From positions 45,001 through 109,000 of the forward strand of contig CAUYUJ010016369.1 of assembly GCA_963575745.1 (NCBI GenBank): a DNA stretch of 64,000 bases. The letters run 5' to 3'. This document shows, piece by piece, positions 1 to 10,800 of the stretch. The position numbers were made by a program, and so were the translations under genes. The number at the start of each line of letters is the position of its first letter. Position 1 is the stretch's first letter. The notes under the pieces are model-generated. The model saw only the letters and a list, made by a program, of their open reading frames with translations. It was not told where the DNA came from and did not search any database. The stretch comes from Prorocentrum cordatum. Its lineage: Eukaryota > Sar > Dinophyceae > Prorocentrales > Prorocentraceae.

Positions 1-3000
1 GTGGTACGCCGTTGTTGTTGCGTGCCTGCACTCATGTCTCGACGATTTCAAGACCATTTCAAGACCCCGGCGTTGGTTTCTGACATCGCGTGGGCCGTTC
101 AACCTGGAACGCTCGGGGGCTTTTCGGCCGCCAGATCTTTCCAGGTTGGCCGATTCTGGGCCGCTGGCAGCGTTCAGCCTTGAACGTCCGCGGTGGGGTC
201 GCCGCCGCGTCGACACGATGCGAACCGACCGAACCCTCTTGCACTTCTTATTGGCACCTTGTGTGCCATTGTCGGGCCAATTGCTATGGACAGGTGGAAA
301 AATGGGGAGAGTAAGTCCTCTTAGCACAGGTCACGTGGTACTGATGACGGACGGGCGATCAAAACATGACCAATCGACATTCTTGAGTCCAATCGACGAT
401 GGGCTAGAAACGCATGCGGCGCAGGAAAGGGTTACATACACCTAAGGGGCTAGATTTCGATACTTTCGGCATGTCGTCATCCAGTCTCGGGGTCATATTC
501 GGCTCGTCGGGCGAGAGCCAGAGTGGACGAGTGGCGAACGCGAAGCGCCTGAACCCGGACAGCGAACACGTCAAGGAGGAAGTGGGGTGATGGAAGGGGG
601 AATGGTGAGCAGGAGAAACGGGGTGAACATGGACGATGCGGAGGGGGTATATGGCGAACGGTCACGATGATCAGCGGAGAAGAGACATGGGCCAACCCAG
701 GATGGCGCACGCCCAGCCAACTACGCCACCTCGGCTGGCTGGGGGAGGACAGGGGGGGAGGCGGGCGCTGAAGGGGGGGGGGCAGACAGGGCGGGGCGGC
801 GAAATGTGGGGCGTCGGCCGCGCCGACGTGGTCCCCCACCGTCGCCACGCGGCGCGCAGCCGTGGGCGCGGTACTCCCCGTTCTCTCTCCCTGCTGCCCT
901 CTCGCAAGCGCCCTCTCCTGCCGCTCCCTCCCCCGCGTGCAGCTCCCAGCGACTTTGCCGCGGGCGATCCTGGCCAGATTCTGGGCCCTCGCCTCCTCGA
1001 GGTGTCTAGCACACTTCCTGCCTGAATCCCGAAGACGCAGGGCGATGCGAGCTCCGCACGTTTGGCACCGCACGGCAGGCCCATTGCCAAAAAACCACTT
1101 CGCGAGAATGATCCACGGCGCGGCTACGCACGCAAACAATCGCCGATGGAACGAACGACAGCACCTGACCACTTCATTGGGGGCGCATGGGGACGCGAAG
1201 ACAGCCGTCAACTCTCGAACGGGCGCCGAGCATCCATACTTCTGACACTGAACTAGATCTCCGCGCAGCATGGGACACAGATCTTGCATGTTCAGAGCAG
1301 CAGGGTGCAGGAGCTGGCGGGCCTTGTCCTGCCCCCCTCCATGGGAGGCCGAGGAGGATGACGACCCTCGCGCTCCCAAACATTAGATAACGGAGATATC
1401 AACTTGTTCTAATGATCCAGAGCCAACCCATCAGCGCACCTGACAGGAGCAAAGAGGGCATATGGGACCTGGACAAGGGTGACAAAGTGTCCCGAGATCA
1501 GGTCAGCGACCGCCCTACCCAACACAACCCCAGGCTTCAGGCCGCGCCCGATCGCACCCTCAAGCTCGAGATGGCTCGGGATCTGCACAAGAACCACATC
1601 GCCGCGGGCGGCCGGGGCATTCTGGGCGCGACTCAAAAGGTCTGCGCGGGCCAGAAAGCGCCCCAAGAAAACTGCCTGGAGTCGCGCAAACCTAAGTCGT
1701 GCAAGCATAAAAGCAAGAAGCAAGGAATCCGTCGCACACCCCAGGTAGGCCCCAGAATGCGAAGACTCCAGGAAGGACAACAGAGCCTACAACTCTCCAC
1801 GGCTGGTGGATTGTGTTCCTGAACCCCCTACCCAAAGATTAAGTGACGACTTCGACGCGCGAGGGGGGGGGGGGGCGTCGCGGCCGCAAACCGCGACGCC
1901 CAACGGCGCCCGCCTCGCGCGCTCATCTCTCGAGAACTCGCCAACGCTCGCGCCACCGGCGCCCGGGGCGCCCCCCCCCCCGCCCCCGCGCGGGGCAAGG
2001 GGGCTCGCCCGGGGAGACAAGGGCGGGCCCGTCGGGGAGGGGGGGCGCGCGCGCGCCCGAGATCGAGGCGCGAGGCCGCGAAGCCAAAAGCAAGGGATCT
2101 CGGCGGCGCCTCTCGGGGCCCTCGCCGAGCAATGCCCGCCGAAATCTCTCGGGGCTCAGACTTGCACGGGCGTTCCCGAGATCAATGGGTGTCCGTCTCT
2201 GGCACATGGCATCGCGCTCGCCTCCGCGCGCTGAGATTCGGGGCCGCGCCCGCGCAGAACCTGAAAGCGCGTCGGGGGGCAATCCCCGCCTCGTGACAGA
2301 CATATGCCGAAAAGGTCTCCAGGCGACGACGAGGTCGACGCCTGATGCAATCTTGCCCGTGACGGCAAACGGCGCCAGCAGGCCACAACTGGCGCTCAAT
2401 GCTGCGGCCCAACGCTTTTTGCAATCCGATGCCGCGCGCGCGCGGGGTCGGATCCCGTCGGGAACGGCGAACACATCACCCCCAGGAGCAACCCAAGACC
2501 GCGGCTCGTCGACCTCCCATCCCAGGGTCGCCACGGCGGCAGCAACGGCAGAGACGGGCGCCCGAATGTGATGCGACTCCGAAGACCCTCCAGGCGCGAG
2601 GGGACTGCGGCAAAGCCCCAGCGAGGATCGAGCGCGCCCCGATCTTGCGAGGTCCCGAATTCCGCCAGTTCATCACGTCGATGCGGGCGTGGCTGCGCCT
2701 GGTCTGAACGTTTAGAATGGCGGGGCCTGGCGCCAGCCACGCCGCGACCCTTTCTCGATGCCCAGGCCCGCCGCTAACGAAGCCGTTTCGATCCAGATTG
2801 CTTCGGGCCCTAGACCAGCTCGAGCATCTGGCGCCACAGACACCGCAGACGCCGCAGTAATAGACTGGCAGCCTCAAGCTGCTCGCGAGCACACATCGAA
2901 GCAAAAACGCCACTGGCCTGAACTAATTCACGAGTGCATCTCGCTGAAATCCCTCCGCGCGCTGAGTGGCATCATCGACCTGCGCGCGGGGGGACGCACG

Positions 3001-3098
3001 CGCGCCGCTGGCGCGCGCGCGCGCCCGCGCATCTCACGCATGCGGCACTTCGGAAAGTCCAAGGCCCTGCGAACACCAGCCGCAAGCCCCCCCCCCCC
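1..3098. other. G+C-rich flank, no convincing gene except a weak ORF
   Basis: This stretch upstream of the copia element has many overlapping open frames on both strands, as expected of G+C-rich low-stop sequence. I see no family signature apart from the cysteine motif in the ORF at 477-1379 (minus), and no repeats of note except homopolymer runs such as the C12 run at 3087-3098. That run is the insertion site of the retrotransposon. Confidence 0.5.
477..1379 (-). CDS. Possible protein fragment with CxxC...C cysteine motif
   Basis: A 300-codon open frame. The central part (about residues 28-165) looks protein-like: cysteine-rich, with CQTCGARIALRLR followed by GRKC, so two or three cysteines could bind zinc, and then an alanine/arginine-rich helical stretch. 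The C-terminal half (about residue 190 on) is a proline/serine-rich translation of G+C-rich repeat-like DNA and is probably not coding. I do not recognise the family. The start is only the first ATG in the open frame. A further open minus frame lies at 1409-1780 and could be an upstream part, but the two frames are separated by stops. It may be a decayed mobile-element fragment; function unknown. Confidence 0.25.
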   Translation of the reverse strand: MGARGSSSSSASHGGGQDKARQLLHPAALNMQDLCPMLRGDLVQCQKYGCSAPVRELTAVFASPCAPNEVVRCCRSFHRRLFACVAAPWIILAKWFFGNGPAVRCQTCGARIALRLRDSGRKCARHLEEARAQNLARIARGKVAGSCTRGRERQERALARGQQGERTGSTAPTAARRVATVGDHVGAADAPHFAAPPCLPPPLQRPPPPLSSPSQPRWRSWLGVRHPGLAHVSSPLIIVTVRHIPPPHRPCSPRFSCSPFPLPSPHFLLDVFAVRVQALRVRHSSTLALARRAEYDPETG

Positions 3099-3286
3099 AG
3101 TTGAGATTATTATGTCTAGGACCTGTTAGGCATGTTGTCTCATACGCTAGAAGCAGTACCGTACTGTAACGTACTGGCTCAAGTCAAAGCAGTAAAAGAT
3201 TATCATCTTTATTGCCATTAGTTCATATAGCTTTCGCTTAAAGAACTTAATATTTTCCAGTTCAGGATTTTCATCAGAATCTGGAG
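3099..3286 (+). repeat. 5' LTR of copia element
   Basis: 188 bp, matching 12806-12992 except for T versus C at 3114 and one extra T in the run near 3255. The boundaries are taken where identity with the 3' copy stops. They are non-canonical (AG...AG, or TG...AG if the repeat is taken from TGAGATT at 3102) rather than TG...CA. The first 40 nt hold an inverted repeat, perfect in the 3' copy (ATGCCTA / TAGGCAT). The LTR also contains TGGCTCAAG, identical to the 3' end of the dinoflagellate spliced leader, which may be chance. Confidence 0.92.
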
Positions 3287-3288
3287 TT

Positions 3289-3300
3289 TGGTAGCGGAGC
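3289..3300 (+). promoter_or_regulatory. Primer binding site (initiator tRNA-Met type)
   Basis: TGGTAGCGGAGC begins 2 nt after the 5' LTR. TGGT is complementary to the universal ACCA tRNA tail, and TGGTAGCG is the start of the Ty1-type primer binding site complementary to initiator tRNA-Met. The position supports the LTR boundary. Confidence 0.8.
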
Positions 3301-3488
3301 CAGTCGGCTCCCTGCCTTCTGGCTCTCTCTCTGCCGCAGGACCTACGGTTACGGCACCGACGACACCTACGAGATTAGCATCACCTGGTGTTCAGATATT
3401 TGAGTTATTTCAGTATATCAAGATATACACTACCAGACACAGAGTTGGATCAAACACAGTTTATTTTACCTGAAGTTCGGTTGGAAAG

Positions 3489-6194
3489 ATGTTGGCCTCA
3501 CCGCAGACTACCCCACTCTCCCTCAAGCAGTATTCTAAGGACATACCGCCAGGCTGGCGACCACGGGCATATCCAATTCGTGAGTATCGTGAAGCATTGG
3601 AAATATGGAGTCGACTCACACGGTTGGAACAAGACCAGCTTGGCGCAGCGGTCATGAGCAGACTCGAGGGCCCAGCACTACGAGCAGCTCAAGACCTACG
3701 CGTGACGCGACTCGATCAGGCAGGCAACGTTGTGAACTATCGTGGCATTGAGGCGGTCAGCCTACCAAGAGTTGCAGCAATATTAGACGGCCAAGGCAAT
3801 GAACTCGCCCCACTACAGCACAGTGGAATCAAGATTCTGAATGACAGATTATTTGAGATGTATGGACTGGATGATCAAGATCTGGCCTGGACTTCACTGG
3901 ATAGATTCTTCACTTTGCGTCAGGGATCCAGTCAAGACTTCATCTCATACCTCTTTGAATGGGATCATTTATACGAAGAAGATGAACGATATGGAGGCTT
4001 ACAAATGGGCGAGTCAGCTGAGGCGTTGCTTTTCTGGTCACGGACGACGTTTGCTGACAAGACGCTCGCGGATCTACGCTTGAAAGTCAATGGTGATCTC
4101 AACAGATGGCGCGAGATGGTTCAATTGCAGTTAAAGGTAAGCAAGAACGAGATGGCAGCCAATGGACAGCACGTCGGATATAAGAACTACTGGGAAGATT
4201 CAGACTCCTGGACGAGAGAGTATGAATACGATTACGACAACTACTACGAGGATGATGAGGAGTACTACGACGAGTGGTACGACGAGGAGTACGATGATGA
4301 TGATGACTGGTATGACGACTATGGAGATCAAGATGGATACGGAGGCGCAGCAGCAGGCGGCAATTCATCATCGTCTCTTCCAGCCCCATCGACATCGGAC
4401 GAGGACTACTGGCAGAACGTACGCGGAAAAGGATCATACGGCAAAGGAAAGAGCAAGGATGACAAAACCGGCGGCGGCAATAACGGCAAGAAAGGAGGCA
4501 AGAAACGACAAGGAGATCAGTGTACGTTATGTGGATCAAGATGGCACAATTCTGACACCTGCCCTCTCAAGGATGATCAGAAAGAGGACAATGCGTATCA
4601 GACTGACGAGCAGTATGATGAGGAGTACTACGGACAAGGAAAAGGCTATCGTAAAGGAAATCGCAAGGGCAAAAGGCGTGGCAACGGCAAAGGGTACGAT
4701 CGAGATCGGCACCGAGGTTATCAAGACAATCGAGGATCTCACGACCATCATCGACGCGATGTTCCACGTTTCGGCAGAAGCGACTTCCAGCAGCGACAGC
4801 AAAAAGGCAAAGGACGTGGCAAGAAAGGTTACAGATCGAAAGGAAAAGGCTACGACCAACGACGACAGTTCTATCAAGACGCTGATCGCGAAGATGACGC
4901 ATATGGAAGCTACACGACCTTGCCGGCCATCCATGAACATGAAGAACCAGACGAACAGGCAGCAGTACCAAATGATGCAGCCACGTACGAGCGAGACAAG
5001 AGCATCATGACACGGACCCCTTTATCTTCAGGAGCGTGCCAGTTCGTACCTACCTCGACGGCGGCAGAGAGAACACCGACACGGAAAGGATCAGCATGCG
5101 ACGACATATTCGGCATCGGAGAGAGAACCACAGTTGGACAGGGACAACCACGGCATCCACCTGGGTTAGGCCCAGCAGCTACGGCGACTGGAGCGACGAG
5201 CTCAAGATTTTCGGCATCATCAAGCTCAGTTTCGGTTTCTGCGTCTACTCATACCTGCTACAGATGTTTCTCGGCGGCGATTGCGAAGTGCGGTGCATGT
5301 TCACGTTCGTTTTGCATATGTCACGGATTCAGAGGACACTTGATGGTGATGTGCTCTTCTTGTCTGGACCTCTCAGCTGCCCGGCAGCAACAACAGCATC
5401 AATCACAGCAAGATGCACATTCACCTGGGACCGCTTCTCAGCAGCAGACTACACCAAGCTCTGATGACACGTCATCAAGCTGGATGTTGATACCGAGACC
5501 GGGCGAACCGCAGATTCAGGACGAGCCAAAGGAGTTTGCAGCATTGCCAGCCTCTGGCAACCCGTTCAAGAACTTGGCGGTCATCAGCGGAGTCAACGTC
5601 ATCGGCCTCATCGTAGACCCTGGAGCGGCTCGCGGTCTTATCGGAAGTGCTACTCTTCGAGAGATTTTCGACAAGCTACTACGACCTCGCGGCTTGATGA
5701 AACACGTGATGTGGTATCGTTCAAAGAACAAGTTCACTGGTATCTCATCTCAGCCCCAGCACAGCATCGGTATATGTGTATTTCCGATTGGCCTGGTTGG
5801 AATGAAGCATGCTTACTTTTCTTGCGATGTCATCACAGGTCAGTCAGCGAACTGTCCTGGACTCATTCCACTACAGACTCTGTTACGACTCGGCAGCATC
5901 ATATCGTGCGGACACTTCCAGAATCAAGACGGACTTCTGGGACTGAGACTCGGCAGTGGCGAGATGTGCTCACAGAGGATTCTCTTGACGGACTCATCGC
6001 ATTACTTACTTCCAATCGACAATTTCGACAAAGAAAAGAACGACGTGTGGAACAAAACTGTGCTTCAGCATCAGCAGGAAGTGGACGACGGAGCACATCA
6101 GCAAGGACAGCATCATCACGGAGTCACTCTTATATCCATGATCGACGGCAACGATCGAGCACCACATGAGGACCACGGGACTCATTTTCACTGA
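3489..6194 (+). CDS. Gag and aspartic protease of copia element
   Basis: 901 codons starting at the first good ATG after a 188-nt leader. Residues 1-230 are a Gag-like capsid region. Residues 235-285 are extremely acidic and tyrosine-rich, and residues 310-480 are lysine/glycine-rich. A retroviral-type zinc knuckle C-x2-C-x4-H-x4-C lies at about residues 345-358. A second cysteine/histidine cluster, RING- or B-box-like, lies at about 590-625. The protease active site is DPGAARG at about residue 710, with Pro where most copia proteases have Ser or Thr, which may weaken catalysis. The ORF stops at 6192-6194, but coding continues in the -1 frame. The frame change must fall within 6170-6194, because the other frame has a stop at 6167-6169. 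Expected role: particle assembly and polyprotein cleavage. Confidence 0.88.
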   Translation: MLASPQTTPLSLKQYSKDIPPGWRPRAYPIREYREALEIWSRLTRLEQDQLGAAVMSRLEGPALRAAQDLRVTRLDQAGNVVNYRGIEAVSLPRVAAILDGQGNELAPLQHSGIKILNDRLFEMYGLDDQDLAWTSLDRFFTLRQGSSQDFISYLFEWDHLYEEDERYGGLQMGESAEALLFWSRTTFADKTLADLRLKVNGDLNRWREMVQLQLKVSKNEMAANGQHVGYKNYWEDSDSWTREYEYDYDNYYEDDEEYYDEWYDEEYDDDDDWYDDYGDQDGYGGAAAGGNSSSSLPAPSTSDEDYWQNVRGKGSYGKGKSKDDKTGGGNNGKKGGKKRQGDQCTLCGSRWHNSDTCPLKDDQKEDNAYQTDEQYDEEYYGQGKGYRKGNRKGKRRGNGKGYDRDRHRGYQDNRGSHDHHRRDVPRFGRSDFQQRQQKGKGRGKKGYRSKGKGYDQRRQFYQDADREDDAYGSYTTLPAIHEHEEPDEQAAVPNDAATYERDKSIMTRTPLSSGACQFVPTSTAAERTPTRKGSACDDIFGIGERTTVGQGQPRHPPGLGPAATATGATSSRFSASSSSVSVSASTHTCYRCFSAAIAKCGACSRSFCICHGFRGHLMVMCSSCLDLSAARQQQQHQSQQDAHSPGTASQQQTTPSSDDTSSSWMLIPRPGEPQIQDEPKEFAALPASGNPFKNLAVISGVNVIGLIVDPGAARGLIGSATLREIFDKLLRPRGLMKHVMWYRSKNKFTGISSQPQHSIGICVFPIGLVGMKHAYFSCDVITGQSANCPGLIPLQTLLRLGSIISCGHFQNQDGLLGLRLGSGEMCSQRILLTDSSHYLLPIDNFDKEKNDVWNKTVLQHQQEVDDGAHQQGQHHHGVTLISMIDGNDRAPHEDHGTHFH

Positions 6195-7852
6195 GTCCTG
6201 GGCACGACGCTAAACTGTTCACTCGAGATACTCTTACCTCATTCTCATCTACAACACGGAAATACTATCGAGATTGGCAAGCTCTTTCTTCAAAGGAATC
6301 TTTCTCACTGTGGAATGGCGAACCACTCTTTCCTCCACACCTACTTCCAGAGGAGTTGGCAGTTGCAAGGACCGAATTCAATTCGATCCCAGAAATGTTC
6401 TACGCGACCTACACCTGGCTACCGGTCATCACGCCCGAGAACTACGACGCTTTCGAGGCAGCAATGGCCAAAGGACCTTATTGCGGAGATCCGATTCTAT
6501 GGAGTTGGTGTTCAGGTTCATCCCATCTATCTCTCTGTATGGCATCATTACCCTTCTTGTGTGCAGTACTTTTTCCAATTGACCTACGCTACGGATGGGA
6601 CCTCAAACATCGACCTCATCAACTCAAGTTACAGAGAGCAGACAAGACGTTCAAACCAAGAGTTACAACGATGGAGCCAAGATGCAAGTATTGGAGTCAC
6701 ATGGGCACTGGACGAGACATCAAGGACACCATAGAGTTACGAGAATCAGAAAAGCCCATGCTGAAGTTCATGACCTCACACGCTGTCAAGATCAAGCAGG
6801 ACTTCCGAGACAATCTTGTGGAGAATCCGAGATCTTCCAGTATTTGGACGAAGTCTCCCTTGGCAGCTCTCCTTGAGCATCCAGCTTATTCGGATCAACG
6901 CTACAATAATTGTATGTGTGCTTTCTCCAGTGAAAAGGACGGCAGAAGGAACAAGAAGGACACTACGTTGATTTCGACTTTCTGTCTCAGTCATTCTGTG
7001 AAGCGCTGCAGCTGCAAGAAGGAGCACATACATCTTCAAGGCTATGATAAGGAGACGCATCGCAAGCGGACAGCAGCAGCAGCAATGTTTTCAAAGAAGT
7101 TCTGTACTGCACTCTGCAAGGACATCTTGGCCCTGGAGTCCAAAGAACCCGGAATCTCCATCAACAAGTTCTCTAGAGCTTTCCCGGCAGCAGCAGATGA
7201 CGAAGCAGAAGACGAAGCACCATTAGCTCAGTTACCAGCACCAGCAGGACCTAAGTCCATAGACGACCTCATGGAAGAATTCAAGGACATCGACACCAAG
7301 AGCATCAAGATCACGCTCGACACCTTCACGCCCACGGAAGCACAATGGATCAAGGCAGCGATTCTCTCCATCACCGATTACACTATGAGTTTCGGCGTTC
7401 CTGGGACACCTACCGGACGGATTTTGACGTTGCCTGGTACTGGCAGGCCACAACAAGAAGGTGCACGAGTTCTATGCCATGCTCTCAGCCAAGTTTACAC
7501 GACCAGGACTGTGACATCTCAATGCCATATGTCGGAAGCACACAAGTTTGACGAGACTGAGTTCAGCAATCCTGACGACTACAAAGATCGCATCAGATTT
7601 CTTGGCAACAAGGACGGCCACTACCACATGAGCGTCGTCAAGGATTGGAGAAGTACACCTGAAGACGACAGACACCACGACGATGATCTACATCATCACT
7701 CTCCTCGGCGTTCACCTTTCAGATATTATACTCGACGGTCCTCCCGGCCGACGAGATCAAGCTCGACGACTCAGAGGAAAGCAACCACGACCTACACACG
7801 GGCCATATGCTATTCCACCAGAGAGGCCTGGACCACTTGCGGCTTCTACTGA
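6170..7852 (+). pseudogene. Pol segment with methyltransferase-like module (frame -1 relative to Gag)
   Basis: Open in the second frame from 6170 to 7852, lying between protease and integrase. Numbering from the ATG at 6356, WSWCSGSSHLS (residues 49-59) resembles the SAM-binding FxGxG motif I of C5 methyltransferases and is followed by IDLRYGWD. MEPRCKYW (106-113) sits where motif IV (PPC) is expected and keeps the Cys, but with Arg before it. VENPRSSSIW (155-164) resembles motif VI (ENV). The spacings of about 60 and 48 residues fit that fold. Next come a Cys-rich stretch and an HIHLQG motif, then an acidic linker. The module is known to me from other dinoflagellate copia polyproteins. Whether it is a true, active methyltransferase is doubtful given the PRC change. 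Its exit into the third frame lies between 7632 and 7852. Confidence 0.7.
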
Positions 7853-10800
7853 CGATGCCATCGAGAAGATCGAGATCAACGGCCGTGTCTTATCACGGAC
7901 GAAGCCCAACATGGAACTTCGGGAGCTACCCAAGAAGTTGACTCATGCCAACGAGAAGGATCGTGCCGGACTACTGCGTCTACTTCATGAACGTTTCTGG
8001 CACAATTCTCCACTGGACATGATGAAGTTGCTGCAGGCCATGCTCCTACCGCAGGCTATCGTCCTACAAGGCATGGAGATTTGCAAGGCTTGTGAAGTTT
8101 GTCAACAATGGGCTAAACGTCACATACGACCTCAGATTAAATCGTTTTTGGCTACAGTGTTCAACGAGATGGTGCAGCACGATTTGTTCTTCCTCTGGGA
8201 CGAAACGTTCATGATTCTTATTGATGAAGCTACTAAGTGGAAGACTGGCGACCACCTCATCAACAAGACAGGCCCAGTCCTGGTGAAAGCGCTTAACTAC
8301 CTTTGGATACGCATTTGGGGCGCGATGCAGAACCTTCTCACTGATCAGGAAGGAGGTCTCATGGGACACGAAGCCACCAAGCTATGCGATCGACTCGAGA
8401 TTAACAGACCGACTATCGGCAAAGGAGGCGCTACCACCAAAGGACTTGTCGAAAGGCATCTAGCTCTTCTCAAGCTTTCTATGCTCAAGCTCAAGCAGTC
8501 AAGTCAAGCAGAAGGATTGGATCTCAGTTACTCCGACATCTGCTACGAGTGTTGCGCTGGCCGCAATTGTACTCTCAACTATGGCGGCAGCACTCCACAG
8601 TTGGCCTTGACTGGACAATTACCGAGGATGAATGCGATCGACAGCGAGACCATCACGTCCATGACGGGCGCCCTCGAGAAGCGTCCTGACTACATGGAGT
8701 CTGTGTCACGCGCAAGACTATTGGCTCGACAGGCTATCGTACAGTCAGTTATCCAAGATCGATTAGCTCAAGCATCCAAGATAACTCAGCACCAGCACGA
8801 GCCGGAGCTACTCGTTCCGGGAACGATATGTGACGTTTGGCGAGAACCAGCACGGAAAGACGAATGCGGATGGCGAGGACCAGCGGAAGTTATCAGCCTA
8901 GAGCGACGCGCAGGATCGGCAATAGTCAAGCACCAGGGCCAGCCGCTTATCATTCCTCTACGACATCTTCGGCGACATGTTCTCACCGAGCACTACATCA
9001 CGGAGCTCAACAAGAAAAATGACATGAGCAGCTTCTACATGCACTACGACCTGGTCAACCCTACGATGGCCAAGGCAGCGGCTACCTTTCTGGCACCATA
9101 TCAGATATATGCCGATGGATTTTTGGTTCCTTCGGAAACGTTGTACGACCTGATGGATTTAGTTGATGGATCTACGCCCACTAAGATATATTGGTTCGGC
9201 CTGGTATGGCAACAAGAGCAGTATCGATATGTTCCCAGTGAAGAAGCGTGCGATTCATGCAAGCCTTTGGACCTGGGCATCAAGATATTCAGCGATACGT
9301 TTAAGCCTGTGCATGGTATCCTGTACGGCTCACAAGTACGTCGACTTCCTCAGATTGAATATGCACAGTGGGCTCTACTGCTACGCTGGCGACGAGAGGG
9401 CCGAGCTGACTACAGTATTCGTGTACGACGTCCAGATCTAGCTCTTCGCTATACAGCCGAGCAGTCTACCAACTACAGCACAGTGATGCTCTACAGCTAT
9501 GACCATTGCGAGGATCTGGACAAGCATTTCGACCCACCAGAGCTGGACTGGAGTGACATCAGCATGATTGACTGGCCTGACGACCTCTCTGACATTGTCA
9601 TTCCGGATCAGCAGCCACCGCGCGATCCACCAGCACCGCCAGCTCGGGCACCACCAGTTCCACCTTTTCGGTCAAATGCTATACCTCCACAAGAGCCTGG
9701 ACAACCACCAGATCAGCCATCGCATGGTCGACCATCGACGGCACCAGCTACGGCAGGCACACCGCAGCTCAACGTCCCAGGCGACCAGACTGTCGACAGC
9801 GACTACGACATGGAAGAGATACCTGCTCATGGACAGGATCACGACCTACCTCCAGCACCTGGACCAGCACCTCGACACATCTCTCGAGAGGCACCTATGG
9901 GTCCACCGTCGTTGCAGCCACAGCACCGGGACACACAAGGATCAGAGGACTCACTGCAAACTCCAGCTACTCCTGACAAGCTACCTTATGTTCCTCTCGA
10001 CTTGGACAAGTCCAAGACAAGCACAGCGGAGAAGCAGAAAGCAGTGGATCCTCCAGACGCGGCACAGTCACCACCTCAGAAGCGAGGAAGGTCATCATCG
10101 CCATATCCATGGCCCTCTCCTTGGCAGCCTGAGTCACCACCACGACCACCGACGACTTCTACGGGGAGATATCAGCCAGGAGCTTCTTCATCGTCAACGG
10201 ACTTACCAGCGGCTACACCGGGTACGTCTTCGACACAACCAGCTCCAGCGGATTCGACGGAACCGCCTATACTTCCCATTCGTAAAGATGAAGTGCCAGC
10301 AGGAGAGCAACCCTCGACTTCTACCGACAGAACTCTGGAATACAGCGACGACCCAGATGGAGATACCAGAGTCTTATACCAGGAGATGAATGACCACCTT
10401 GACATCCCCAAGATTGTCAATCTATGCGAACGACTACCCGACGGAACTCACAAGCAAAGTATGGAAGCAATTTATGACGAGATGATCAGCAACCTCTCAG
10501 ATGATTTCGATTTTGTATCTCCGACACTTTACTCCGACTCGGACCGGTACCTATACTTCCATTACGATTTGCATGAGTCAATGGTCTTTCGAGTTGATGA
10601 TTCGACGGCGAACCTCGCAGACGACGAGATGAGACGTTTTGCGAAGTTGGTTATTGCAGGAGATCACAAGGAGTTGAAGGCTTTTGTTACTCATGATATT
10701 TTCGAACCTGTACTTCGAGACCACCTACCCGATAAGGCGAACATAGTTGATTGCACATGGGTGAGGAAATGGAAGGTCAAACACGTCGAAGTCAAATCAC

